Assembly (NCBI GenBank): GCA_964019155.1
Contig: OZ025240.1
Span: 24,233,536 to 24,297,535 of the forward strand
Length of the DNA stretch: 64,000 bases
Origin: Osedax fenrisi
Lineage: Eukaryota > Annelida > Polychaeta > Sabellida > Siboglinidae
Direction of reading: 5' to 3'
Shown here: one piece after another, positions 12,052 to 23,384 of the stretch
How the letters are laid out: each line of letters begins with the position of its first letter
How positions within the stretch are numbered: position 1 is the stretch's first letter
The notes under the pieces: model-generated
What the model was told of the DNA's origin: nothing
What the model saw: the letters and a program-made list of their open reading frames with translations, nothing else
Database searches by the model: none
Position numbers and translations under genes: made by a program

Positions 12052-13095
12052 ATGTCGAGATACTTTATAGTTACCCTATGTTTATTGGTAGTGATTTGTG
12101 ACGGTTCGTTTATATTATAATATAATACTAATACACTATATGCATATGAAATAATACCATGCATGGCTATATGCATAATACATGCTATATGCATATAATA
12201 ATAAAGGTAGTACATAGTAGGGATGTAAAAACGGGTTCAAATACCGGGTACCCGACCCGGAATCTAGTATTTGATGAGACAGGGTTGCAATTTTCCATAA
12301 AATACCGGGTACCCGTTTTTTTTCGGGTACCCGACGGGTACTACCCGGTAATATAAAATATACTTTTAAAAAGCAATAAATCTTGATAATTTACTTAATA
12401 ATAGCAAAGATATTCCAAAGGAATGCTTCGCAAAATCATTGACATAGTTACCGAATTTAAAACATTAACTTTTCTGGATTTTTAATAATTATTGGTGTTT
12501 ATTTACAATTTATTTAAAAATTAAACTTTCAAATTAATCTTGGAATCACCGGTAAGTTCATATTTATTATCACACACAGTTAATTATTTCAGATATTTTA
12601 TAAAATATTTGCCACATAGCGGCTATCACTAATTAGTCATGACCTATATTCAATTAGTTTCGCGCGCACGACGCCCCCCACACGTCATTCAAATTCGTAT
12701 TATTTTAAATATTGGCGCCGTTTCAGACTGTACTCCACAAAAATGTGGTATTATTTTATTTTGAATGTATTTAAATTAATGTTCATATTAAAGAGTTAAG
12801 TTTTCTTTAATAATATCTAATAAATATAATTTATAACAATAGGAGTACAGTCTGAAACGGCGCCAATATTTAAAATAATACGAATTTGAATGACGTGTGG
12901 GGGGCGTCGCGCGCGCGAAACGAATTGAATATAGGTCATGACTAATTAGTGATAGCCGCTATGTGGCAAATATTCCTTTGATGTAAATCATTTACTAAAT
13001 GTATTATATATATACAACTTGTTTACATTTATATACACTAGTTTATACAAGTTGCTTATATAGTATATAATATAATATATAATATATACTCTATG

Positions 13096-13175
<80 letters not shown>

Positions 13176-13292
13176 AACTAGTTATAAAATAAGTTTAAAA
13201 TAATAAGTATGTTGTCACATTATATATATATATATATAATATATAAACTAGTTATAAAATAAGTTTAAAATAATAAGTATATTGACACATTA

Positions 13293-13342
<50 letters not shown>

Positions 13343-16220
13343 CATAGAGTATATATTATATATTATATTATATACTATATAAGCAACTTTTATAAACTAC
13401 AGTGTATATAAATTGCGTAAACAAGTTGTGTATATAATACATTTAGTAAATGATTTACATCAAAGGAATATTTGCCACATAGCGGCTATCACTAATTAGT
13501 CATGACCTATATTCAATTCGTTTCACGCGCGCGACGCCCCCCCAAGCGTCAATCAAATTCGTATTATTTTAAATATTGGCGCCGTTTCAGACCGACCCCC
13601 CATTTTTGTATATTCGAATTATGATAATTCGAATATACGATAATTATTATAGTTCATTTGTAACAAATGAACGATAATTTTAATATACTCACAGATTAAT
13701 ATCATAGAAAATGTCTATATTGGACATAGAATCGAATAGACTGTGATTCAACTAATATCGCCATAGAGAAAAGTACAACAAACGCGAAACGTATACGTTT
13801 CGCTTTATAGCTTTTATTATCATATTATCGCTTTTTATAATAAAATATAATTAAATCACGGTATATTTATTATACAGAACAATATCAGAAAAATATTATA
13901 ATAATTGCGTATTTATAATTTAATTTAACTTATACTATTATAATTAGTACTTGATTAAGGCAACTTAATACGTTAACTTAAATTATAAATACATATCATA
14001 TAAATATTTTATACTTATCTCGTCATAAAATTATCTATCTCATCCTCATAATTACTTATCTCGTCATCATAATTACTTATCTCGTCATCAAATTATCTAT
14101 CTCAGCTTCATAATTACTTATCTCGTCAGCATAATTACTTATCTCGTCATTATAATTACTTGTATCAGCATCAAATTATCTATCTCGGTCTCATAATTAC
14201 TTATCTCGTCATCAAATTATCTATCTCGGCCTCATAATTACTTATCTCGTCATCATAATTACTTATCTCGTCATCAAATTATCTATCTCAGCCTAATAAT
14301 TACTTATTTCTTCATCATAATTACTTATTTCGTCATCATAATTACTCATCTCGTCATAAAATTATCTATCTCATCATCATAATTACTTATCTCAGCCTCA
14401 TAATTACTTATCTCGTCATCATAATTACTTATCTCGGCCTTATAATTACTTATCTTGTCATAAAATTATCTATCTCGTCATCATAATTACTTATCTCATC
14501 CTCATAATTACTTATCTCGTCATCATAATTACTTATCTCGTCATCACATTATCTATCTCAGCTTCATAATTACTTATCTCGTCAGCATAATTACTTATCT
14601 CGTCATTATAATTACTTGTATCGGCATCAAATTATCTATCGCGTCATCATAATTACTTATTTCGTCATCATAATTACTTATCTCGTCATCAATTTATCTA
14701 TCTCGTCATCATAATTACTTATCTCGTCATCAAATTATCTATCTCAGCCTCCTAATTACTTATCTCGTCATCATAATTACTTGTATCGGCATCAAATTAT
14801 CTATTTCGGCCTCATAATTACTTGTCTCGTCATAAAATTATCTATCTCGTCATCATAATTACTTATCTCGGCCTTATAATTACTTATCTTGTCATAAAAT
14901 TATCTATCTCGTCATCATAATTACTTATCTCAGCCTCATAATTACTTATCTCGTCATCAAATTATCTATCTCGTCATCATAATTACTTATCTCAGCCTCA
15001 TAATTACTTATCTCGTCATCAAATTATCTATCTCGTCATCATAATTACTTATCTCAGCCTCATAATTACTTATCTCGTCATCAAATTATCTATCTCGTCA
15101 TCATAATTACTTATCGTCATCATAATTACTTATCTCAGCCTCATAATTACTTATCTCGTCATCAAATTATCTATCTCGTCATCATAATTACTTATCTCGT
15201 CATCAAATTATCTATCTCAGCCTCATAATTACTTATTTCTTCATCATAATTACTTGTCTCGTCATCAAATTATCTATCTTGACATAAAATTATCTATCTC
15301 GTCAACATAATTACTTGTATCGGCATCGAATTATCTATTTTATATAGTTTATATAATTTATATAGTTAGCTAATATTTATAAGATGTATACTCTATCATA
15401 GGAGGAGGATGATTTTGACAAATATATGAAAATGCCAGTGACTTGACCCAATACTAATCCATTGAGTTGGTATAAAGAAAATGATGCCCGTATCCTATCT
15501 TTGGCTAACATAGCAAAACGATACCTATGTATTCGAGGAATTCAGTTGCATCCGAGCGAGTATTCAGTTCTGCAAGCTGCATATTGACGAATCGGTTAAA
15601 CCGTATATTGCCACAATTAGTTGACAAATTAATATTTTTACATATTAATAAATCTTTATATTAATAAATAGTATTATAATTTAATCATTTGTTTCTTATA
15701 TTTTTAATACTTTGTGATTGCAATCGGTATACATTTTCATCGAGGTATTTGATTATCTCGAGACAGTATATTTTAGTATTTGATTATCTCGAGACAGTAT
15801 ATTTTAGTATTTGATTATCTCGAGATAGTAAAAAAACTCCTAAATTTACATCCCTAGTACATAGTATAATTTATAAATCTCACTGTATAGTATGCTGTGT
15901 ATATCCTCTATTTACACTATATATATATATGGAATAGTAAATTAACATATGAAGCAATATAATTATTTATTTTATTGGGATATTATATTATTTATTAAAT
16001 TTATATACATTATATTAAATATTAGAATAGAAAATACCATTTAGTCTAATCCCGTAATATACATTGTTTTGTTTATATTTAAATATATAACGATAGATTA
16101 ATTATAATTAATCTATCGTTATATATTTAAATATAAACAAAACAATAATTATTGATATATCACATGTATACGATGTGAGCTAGGGGATTTCTAAATTAGT
16201 TTAGTTAGCGGCAGTTTATT

Positions 16221-16277
<57 letters not shown>

Positions 16278-16483
16278 TTTTACTTACATGTATTTTATAT
16301 TATTTTTAATAAATGTTATTTTCGATAGGTTGTATTAATTTCAAACCTAAAAAGCCTGAATGTGATAGTTGTACAGAAGGAACATATCCTACCGAAATAA
16401 AAGCTGGAGTATGTTTATGCAGAGATCCATGCAAGGTTAATAAAATATAATTATATAATTATATATATATAACTATATATATA

Positions 16484-16577
<94 letters not shown>

Positions 16578-17565
16578 AAACACAATATATGTAATTTCTC
16601 AATCTACTAATTTTTATATATTTTGTTATCTAATATTAACTATTATATTGTGTTAAGCTCAGCATATAATAATAATATATATATACATATATAAATTCAA
16701 TTAAATTATTAATAAAATATAACAATGTTATTTTAAAATATTAGATTCATTATATTTTTAGAAATATTAACACGAGATAATATTGTTTAAATATATCTAT
16801 AAAATTTAAAGTTATAACCTATATAACATAATATATAAGTAACCGACTTGAATATAGAGTAACAATTACAGTTATTAATACGGATTACGTATATCTATAT
16901 TTAATGAATGAATGAATTCATTAAACTATATTGTCCCGTTTAATATTACGTAATCAATGATAATAACAACACTACATGTTTATATATATATATATATAAA
17001 TACTTCATCTTCATTAATACTTTAATACTGTAAATTATATATGAAATACCATAAAAATTAATATATATATATATAGATGTGGCACTTTAGTGAATTATTA
17101 TGAATATACATATTATGTTATAAAATAGTATTAATATATACCACATACATTTAGTATACTATAGTATAACCTGTGTTTAAGGAAGTATTTATATATATGA
17201 TGATACCATATGATGATAGTTTATTATATATATATGTATAATATAACTATATATAAATTATACTTCATTACAGAACTTTAAATGTAACGACGATGAAGCA
17301 TGTTTCCCTGATTTCAGTGTGGTATGCAAAAAGAAGCCATGTCCTCCACTACCCAAGTGTGAACGTTAGTAGTATTCTAGTGTTATTGACGTGTCTTTCT
17401 CATGTCCTTATAATACCAGTTTTATGTATTTTATTTCCCATACCATGTCCTATGCGGGCTGTTTACCAAAAAGCTATTAACTTTTAATGATATTAATATA
17501 CATATATATATATCATATACACATATGTTTATATATAAACATATGTACATATAAACATACTACAC

Positions 17566-17619
<54 letters not shown>

Positions 17620-17832
17620 GTATCTATGTTAATACCTACAAACAATACAAATCTTATATATACACAAAAGTAGGTCACTAATATTGTAAATCAATCACTA
17701 ACTAAGCATATATATTATTGATCATTACAGATTACACCATGAATACAGGCGTAATAATAATGAATAATATATAACAATAGTAATATGATATATGATATAT
17801 TATTAATTTGTATATATTTTGTAATGACTCGT

Positions 17833-17874
<42 letters not shown>

Positions 17875-18052
17875 CCGTATAGCTAAATGTCCAGCCGATC
17901 AGAGGTGGCAAACGTGCGCTTCCCCGTGCGTGGAAACCTGCCAGGAAAATCAGCCATGCCCTGATGTGTGTGAAGCGAGGTGCGTATGTAAACCTGCCTT
18001 TCCGGTGTTGCACGATGGTAGGTGTATGGCTCGCTCTAAATGTCCTCAGTGA
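12052..18052 (+). CDS. Secreted cysteine-rich TIL-domain protein (likely serine protease inhibitor), four exons
   Basis: Predicted exons are 12052-12103, 16329-16435, 17274-17364 and 17883-18052, encoding 139 residues. Every junction has GT at the donor and AG at the acceptor. The intron phases agree (1, 0, 1), which is unlikely by chance. Exon 1 starts at ATG and encodes a signal peptide (MSRYFIVTLCLLVVICDG) after a TATA box. Exons 2 and 3 encode cysteine-rich segments (CDSC, VCLCRDPC, then CKKKPCPP). Exon 4 is a complete ten-cysteine TIL domain. TIL domains are small disulphide-rich folds that usually inhibit serine proteases; some act in defence or venom fluids. Here the target is unknown and the secreted location is inferred from the signal peptide. 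Introns are about 4.2, 0.84 and 0.52 kb; the first holds a hAT transposon. The first exon could belong to another splice form, but the phase match and its secretory character favour this model. Confidence 0.78.
12600..13600. repeat. Large fold-back with three related arms
   Basis: Arm A (12608-12745) is repeated inverted at 12840-12975 and again direct at 13470-13595. Shared words are GCCACATAGCGGCTATCAC and ATATTGGCGCCGTTTCAGAC. The inner part (12975-13097 and 13339-13470) is also an inverted pair, giving one hairpin with arms of about 255 bp around an (AT)n core. The arms contain runs of CG alternation. It is probably a nested palindromic MITE inside the hAT element. Confidence 0.88.
13097..13168. 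repeat. (AT)n microsatellite
   Basis: AT dinucleotide run of about 70 bp in the core of the fold-back. Confidence 0.9.
14013..15338 (+). repeat. Minisatellite of about 21 bp, about sixty copies
   Basis: About 1.3 kb of ATAATTACTTATCTCGTCATC-type units interleaved with AAATTATCTATCTCGTCATC and AGCCTC variants. Variants recur in blocks, which suggests higher-order units made by unequal crossing over. It is closed by stops in every frame. Confidence 0.95.
15396..15660 (+). pseudogene. hAT transposase C-terminal dimerisation region, frameshifted
   Basis: One frame reads NPLSWYKENDARILSLANIA then KRYLCI. After a one-base shift a second frame reads ASERVFSSASCILTNRLNR and then LPQLVDKLIFL. These are the hallmark blocks of the hAT C-terminal dimerisation domain (the usual pattern is W..N...P.L...A..YL, then SER.FS.AG, then RN.L.P..V..L.FL). 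The split frame and the in-frame TGA upstream show it is dead. It lies just inside the right end of the hAT element, where the 3' end of the transposase should be. Confidence 0.9.
15745..15835 (+). repeat. Three-copy repeat of about 31 bp
   Basis: GTATTTGATTATCTCGAGA followed by CAGTATATTTTA, three times, immediately inside the right end of the hAT element. Confidence 0.9.
16063..16146. repeat. 84-bp perfect palindrome without spacer
   Basis: The left arm ATTGTTTTGTTTATATTTAA... (42 bp) is followed directly by its exact reverse complement. It lies in intron 1 of the TIL gene between the hAT element and exon 2. A perfect palindrome with no loop is unstable in many hosts, so it is probably recent. 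Confidence 0.95.
16489..16575. repeat. (AT)n microsatellite
   Basis: AT dinucleotide run of over 80 bp at the start of intron 2 of the TIL gene. Confidence 0.9.
17883..18052 (+). CDS. TIL domain exon (last exon of the gene starting at 12052)
   Basis: After the acceptor ...CCGTATAG the frame encodes ten cysteines in the canonical TIL order (KC, TC, SPC, ETC, QPC, DVC, ARC, VC, GRC, KC). The CxC pair (RCVC) and the closing GRCM..SKCPQ-stop are typical of the family. The reactive-site loop is expected between the fifth and sixth cysteines region (QPCPDVC), but the P1 residue cannot be fixed from sequence alone. Base composition is much less AT-rich than the flanks, as expected for conserved coding DNA. 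Confidence 0.92.
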
Positions 18053-18331
18053 TGTCCTCTCGCATACTCTCGTATAATCACGCATACTCTCGTCGAATCT
18101 TTAAAGAAGATGACGGTGCATTTATCCACTCTATTTATAATCGAGAGAAAAATGTAATACTAATATATAGCGTATACGTAATTATGTTATAAACATACAA
18201 CATAGTAATGATATTATTAATATATGCACATCGTTTGTATTGCGTGCAAATGTGTATATATGCATTTATATAATTAATATATATATTTAAATATACTTCA
18301 TGTATAATCAGCATTAAAATACCATTACATT

Positions 18332-18375
<44 letters not shown>

Positions 18376-18476
18376 TAATTCCAATAAAATAATGATTTTC
18401 ACAAATATATAATTGTTTTATTAAGTATAATATAATAAATTGTTATATTATAACTTATAATATAAAAGTATTAATA

Positions 18477-18514
<38 letters not shown>

Positions 18515-18540
18515 TTATTATCTGATAATATTAATATATA
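18053..18540 (+). other. 3' region of the TIL gene
   Basis: A poly(A) signal AATAAA lies at 18383-18388, about 330 bp after the stop codon. Before it are TACTCTCGTA-type repeats just after the stop codon and an (AT)n tract (18337-18371). No other gene is seen. Confidence 0.5.
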
Positions 18541-18559
18541 AAATGATAAAGTTGATTAT

Positions 18560-19150
18560 CAGACTACAATAATTTTCAATTTAACAAAGAAAATAATATA
18601 TTTAAAGAATCAATTAATAATAATCAAATACAAAATAATAATAGTATTACTATCGATACAATAACTGATATACTTAAGGATTTGGAGAAAAATATTAAAT
18701 AATAGATATAAATAGAGATATAGATAATAATATAATATTTACAAATACAAATATAGATTCCAATTTAAAAACTGATTTTAATAATACAAATAATTTTACA
18801 GATTTTATAAATACAAAGTTATCATATAATAATATTTTACATATACATAAATTAAATACTAATACCAATACAAAATCAGATGATGATTCAGATGATATAG
18901 ATACGTGTACTAAATATATAATTAAGTTAGATAGTTTAGAAACTAAATTAAAAATATTTAAAAACAAAAATAAATTATATTGATACTAATTTATATAGGC
19001 CATTAATTATAAGCCTATAAGCCATAAATTACCTCACAATACACATAACATATTTTATGAAACAAGACAATTAAGAAAATCAGGAAAATTAAATAAAACG
19101 TGGATATATAAAGATACTGTATATATATAAATAATAATAAAGAAGATTTA
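18560..19150 (+). pseudogene. LINE ORF1 remnant (with the ORF2 at 19927-21007)
   Basis: An asparagine-rich open stretch (18705-18982, about 92 codons) ends in a short coiled-coil-like part (LDSLETKLKIFKNKNKL). It is followed at about 19040-19140 by NIFYETRQLRKSGKLNKTW, which matches the conserved F..AR.L.K.GKI..TW block of nucleic-acid-binding ORF1 proteins of non-LTR retrotransposons. Stops and frameshifts separate the parts. Position and direction fit the reverse-transcriptase remnant 0.8 kb downstream. Confidence 0.6.
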
Positions 19151-19926
19151 AAATAAATAATCATAATAAATAATATTAATCAATTGGATGAATATATGAA
19201 TTAAATTCAAATATATTGTGTATAATTTATTTATATATTTTTTTTCCTTTCTTCATTGATTATAATTATATTACATTCATACTTTATATTTAATTCTGGA
19301 ACTTACATTCGTAAAATAAATATATATATATATTCAAATTGATTGCATTTACATATACAAGTATTAAACATTTATATATTTTAATTTATTTTTCACTCAC
19401 ATCAGGTTTATTCAGTACTACATTTTTACATTACATTAATTAATAATATTTAAAATGTATTGCATTTACATACACGTTTTGACAAGTAATTTAAATAGTT
19501 ATATAGTTTTTATAGTTTTTATTTAATTTTATTCAATTCAGGTTTATTTTTTATTCACTCCAGGCTTATTCAGTATTACATTTTTTTTCTTCAACATTAA
19601 ATAACTAAAATAACTATTCTTACAAATTGTATAAATATATTTTATTTATATATATATTAATATTTATTCTTATAAATTGTATAAATATATTTTATTTATA
19701 GGATATATATATTTATCATTTATATAATTGTATGTTATTTGTTAAATATACATGGTGTAAACAGGTAGTGGTACATTTTTTATAATAAATAAGCCTGCAG
19801 GCTATATATATATGATACTCTATGCGAAAGGAATAATTATTCATTATTTATAACTTCTATAACTTCCGTAAATTTTTTAATATAATTTCAAACTGTAATG
19901 ATAAATATAGCACTGATATTTTTAAT

Positions 19927-21007
19927 ATGAATATGATTTTTTTTAAATATATTAAATGGGAAATTTATGTTATATTATCCAATATTTTTAACAGATGCTT
20001 AGTTGAAAGAATATTTCCTAGTGTGATTGAAAAAGCAAAAATTATACCATTATATAAATCTGGTTCAAAATATGATATGCTTAATTTTAGGCCAATCTCT
20101 CTAATGCCTCAAATAGCAAAGTTATACGAGAAAGCTATTAAATATCGTTTAAATAAATTTCTGGAGAAATATAACATAATACATAAGTCACAATGTGGTT
20201 TTAGATCAGGCATAATGACAGCTGATGTAATAGAATGTATTAATGAAAATCTGGAAAAATTAAAAAAATGTGCGTTAGATCTGAAAAAGGCATTTGATAC
20301 AATTGATCATGATATTTTATATCAAAAACTTGAATATTATGGTATTCGTGTTCAGCACTGGATATATATAAAAGTTATTTATCAAATAGAAGTCAATTTT
20401 TTGAATATTATAACAGTTTATCGGATTTTAATAAAGTTAAATATAGAATACCCCAGGGTTCGGTTTTGGTAACTCTTTTATTATTAATATATATACCTAC
20501 GAAAAATATCAAAATATTTTAAAATTATACTTTATGCGTATAATTACGTTTAATAAATACTAGTTTTAATTTTTAAATCGCTTTTTATGGCACATTTAAA
20601 TTATTGTTCCCATATTTGGGGCAATACGTACGTTGCAATATGAAATATATAATATAATTACAAAATCGAGCAATACAATATATATCGTATAAGAATAATA
20701 CATAGTCATCTCCTGAATTCATATTCAAAAAAAGGAATTGGTCATTTAATACTTTAGTCAAATTTAATTCATTAAAATTTATATATAGATGATGTAATAA
20801 TTTATCACCACTTAATATTCAATATAGGTTGACAACAAATACTTATAATCCAGATAAATGTATTCGTGATTCTTCTAGAATATCACGTAACCTGTTTCGA
20901 ATAACTAATATCGGTGTAAGTCATTATAATTCTTTACCTAGTAATATAATTAATTCACTAAATTTAAAAGCATTTACCAGATTATATAAACGTATCATTT
21001 TTAATTA
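19927..21007 (+). pseudogene. Non-LTR retrotransposon reverse transcriptase (CR1/L2-like), broken
   Basis: The first open frame (to about 20470) carries RT blocks FRPISLMPQIAKLYEKAI, CGFRSG and LDLKKAFDTIDHDILYQKL. The next RT block (IPQGSVL) is in another frame, so there is a frameshift near 20400-20450. The catalytic YADD block is not found. Further on, at about 20590, AHLNYCSHIWGNTY and, at 20880-21007, SRISRNLFRITNIGVSHYNS then LPSNI are the usual C-terminal LINE blocks, ending in TAA. Roughly 1 kb of an element whose full ORF2 would be near 3 kb is left. No endonuclease domain is seen. The same 3' end occurs on the minus strand at 53200-53470. Confidence 0.85.
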
Positions 21008-21145
21008 ATATTTATATTTTTATACATATATGTATATAATTTAATTTGATTATATCTTACCTAGTTTTTTTCATTTACCTTTTATCATGTTACAATTATA
21101 TATTTTTTTTAAACATTATACGTTATAACTATCTCTATAGAGATA

Positions 21146-21388
21146 CAGTTTCGTTTACATTTTTATGTTTTTACCAGTTTATATGAACGTCCTTAATTTA
21201 TATTTATATTTTATTATACAAATTTTAATTATAGTATATATACTATTATAAAATATAATTATAAATGATAAAATGTCAAATAAAAATGGGTAAGATATAA
21301 TAAAATTAAAATTTGTATAATAAAATATAAATATAAATTAAGGACGTTCATATAAACTGGTAAAAACATAAAAATGTAAACGAAACTG
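21146..21388. repeat. Hairpin with 82-bp perfect arms
   Basis: 21146-21227 and 21307-21388 are exact inverted copies (for example CCAGTTTATATGAACGTCC). They lie just after the LINE remnant, and part of the arm resembles the LINE 3' region, so this may be two LINE tails in opposite directions. Confidence 0.92.
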
Positions 21389-21659
21389 ATAAAAATAATA
21401 TATAAAAATAATATATATATTATTTTAAACATGATGTGTTAAAGCTAAAGTTTCATTTTATATTTGTAATTGATATTGTTATTCAAGAATATTATTTATT
21501 TATAAAAGTCTTACACTAATTATATATTATTATTATTTAAAAAAATAAAAAAATAAATAAATTAAGTTATAATTAATATTATTATTGATTTTATTTTATT
21601 GTTATTAAAAAAAAACAAATTTATAAATGTTATGTTTTATATTTGTATTTTATCATTGA

Positions 21660-22222
21660 AAATTTACTTTAAACATAGATACCTTGATAAGATATTCTTG
21701 TTTCTGTATTTACTCTGATATTAATATTATTATTATATATGTAATAATGAGTGGCCGAAATAAGTGTTTGCAATATAACACCACTCAAAATGATAGAGGA
21801 ACGTTGTATTTACTCTTTATTTATAAATCAAAACAAAAAACCATACATTAATGCTGTTTAACATATATACAGAATTACAATATGGAATAATACAATATAA
21901 TGTTTTACAAACCTCCACGTGTCAAGGTATAATCAAAAATAAAATAATATTATTAATCTAATATAATTCAGATTATATTATTTCTACGCGACGGTTCATT
22001 GGTCCAACCAATTCTATTAACTAAATAAAACTAAATAAAAAAACACAAAAATCAATATACATAAAATCATCATTTATACTTTTAATTATTCCATAAAAGA
22101 AAACAAAAATATAACCAATTAAAAATATATAATAAACTAAATAACATTAACTAAAATTACAAAAACCACTAGACGAAATTAACATTTATAATTATTACAT
22201 AATACACAACTAAATAAAATAA
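21660..22222 (-). repeat. LTR-like repeat, copy A
   Basis: 563 bp nearly identical to 47070-47633. Both copies contain GAGTGGCCGAAATAAGTG and AACACCACTCAAAATG. Read on the minus strand it carries AATAAA shortly before CGTTCCTCTATC, as an LTR would. It lies 234 bp downstream (minus sense) of the gag/protease frame at 22456-23118, which suggests it is the LTR of that element. I could not find TG/CA ends with target duplications. Confidence 0.6.
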
Positions 22223-22455
22223 CTAATTAAAAAATATAATATAAACTTAAAAACAACTGCATTGAAAATATATAAGACGCTAGTCTGCTACATATACCCC
22301 TTCTAATTTTAAAAATGTAAATTTATAACATTTTAAATTATATACTTCACTCACTACGATTTACATGTGTACTACCCTATATGGTATATCTATCATATAC
22401 GATCGGTACACCATATACTTAATCACATCTACTATAAACTTTTGTAATGGACTTG

Positions 22456-23118
22456 TCATAGTATATCTATCATGCATTTACTATAATATACTGGCGTATA
22501 CACTATAAAACCCATACAAGATCTTAATTCCCTTATTCCCATATCTGGCCATTTCCTAACTACCTTTCCTTCACCTGAATCCTTTACATTTTCACTATTT
22601 TCTACTCTAATTTTTAACCATGGATAAGGTTTTCCCACTTTTATATTATCTATTTTATTTAAGTAACTATATGGAATGATAGATACTTGACTACTCGTAT
22701 CAATCAAATATTCTATCTTATCCTCCTCTATACATCCTACTTTACTCTTCTCTTTATATTCTACTTTACTAACACACTCACTAATCAACTGATGACTATC
22801 TACTATTTCCTTTGACCCACTTATCGATGTTTTCTCTTTTACATCTACTCTACAAGTACTACTTATATGACCTAATATATTACACCGAGAGCACCGAACC
22901 TCTCTAATATAGTTATCTACATGACCTCTACCATAATTTGTCCTTAGACTACATGACCTTAAAGATACATTTCTATCTATAATCTGACCATCCTGCCAAT
23001 TACGTTGAATACTCCCTACATTAACACCATAACTCTCATATCCCAAGCAACCAGAAACTAGTTGCCGCAACGTAACATTATAGGTCAAATAATATGTTCC
23101 ACTAGGTGGTCGAATCAT
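22456..23118 (-). pseudogene. LTR retroelement gag-protease fragment
   Basis: A 220-residue frame has a CCHC zinc knuckle at residues 76-89 (CSRCNILGHISSTC, spacing C-x2-C-x4-H-x4-C) and a retropepsin-like block at about 138-149 (YLIDTSSQVSIIP, active-site Asp140). This order is that of gag-protease in LTR retroelements of the Ty3 or related type. The capsid part is short, and reverse transcriptase and integrase are absent, since the LTR-like repeat begins 234 bp beyond the stop. So this is an internally deleted copy. The third catalytic residue position is Ser instead of the usual Gly (DTS), which is tolerated in many such proteases. The start at 23118 is only the first ATG of the frame. Confidence 0.75.
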
Positions 23119-23165
23119 AGGTAGTTTGTGAGCAGATAAACGGTTCCTTTTACATACAAAAAATC

Positions 23166-23370
23166 AATAGTGGAACGTATTATTTTAATCATAAATAAAC
23201 ACCTAGTGGAACGTATATTTTTACCCATAAATAACACTTAGTGGAACGTATATTTTTACCCATGATTAAACACCTAGTGGAACGCATATTGTTACCCTTA
23301 ATAAACACCTAGTGGAACGTATATTTTTACCCATAAATAAACACCTAGTGGAACGTATATTTTTACCCAT
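23166..23370 (+). repeat. Tandem repeat of about 36 bp upstream of the gag fragment
   Basis: Five to six copies of CACCTAGTGGAACGTATATT plus TTTACCCATAAATAAA. The word CCTAGTGGAAC also occurs at the 5' end of the gag frame in inverted orientation, so the array probably grew from element sequence. Confidence 0.88.
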
Positions 23371-23384
23371 ACACAATAAAAAAG

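Larger units (their letters stand above)
12218..15856 (+). mobile_element. hAT-family DNA transposon, degenerate, in intron 1 of the TIL gene
   Basis: The ends TAGGGATGTAAA and TTTACATCCCTA are 12-bp perfect terminal inverted repeats. They are flanked by the 8-bp direct repeat GTACATAG (12210-12217 and 15857-15864), the hallmark target duplication of hAT transposases. A decayed hAT transposase C-terminus lies at 15396-15660 in the + direction, confirming the family. Just inside the left end GGGTACCC occurs three times. The inside is remodelled by a fold-back at 12600-13600 and a 1.3-kb minisatellite at 14013-15338. The element is not active, since the frame is broken and the N-terminal BED and catalytic regions are not found. 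Confidence 0.93.

Noticed and set aside
11775..12356. Three frames of 64-76 residues around the TIL promoter
   Set aside because: AT-rich noise or transposon-end translation, overlapping the better-supported exon 1 and the hAT end.
14013..15338. CRISPR-like appearance of the 21-bp repeats
   Set aside because: There are no unique spacers between repeats, units abut and vary gradually, and the DNA is eukaryotic. It is a minisatellite.
17487..17681. Frame rich in IYIYIY
   Set aside because: Translation of an (AT)n tract in intron 3 of the TIL gene. The same holds for 1151-1432 (N-terminal part), 17732-18085, 43782-43967 and 41793-41981.
17712..17751. Possible extra exon after ATTACAG in intron 3 of the TIL gene
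   Set aside because: The only usable donor would give phase 0, which does not fit the phase-1 start of the last exon.
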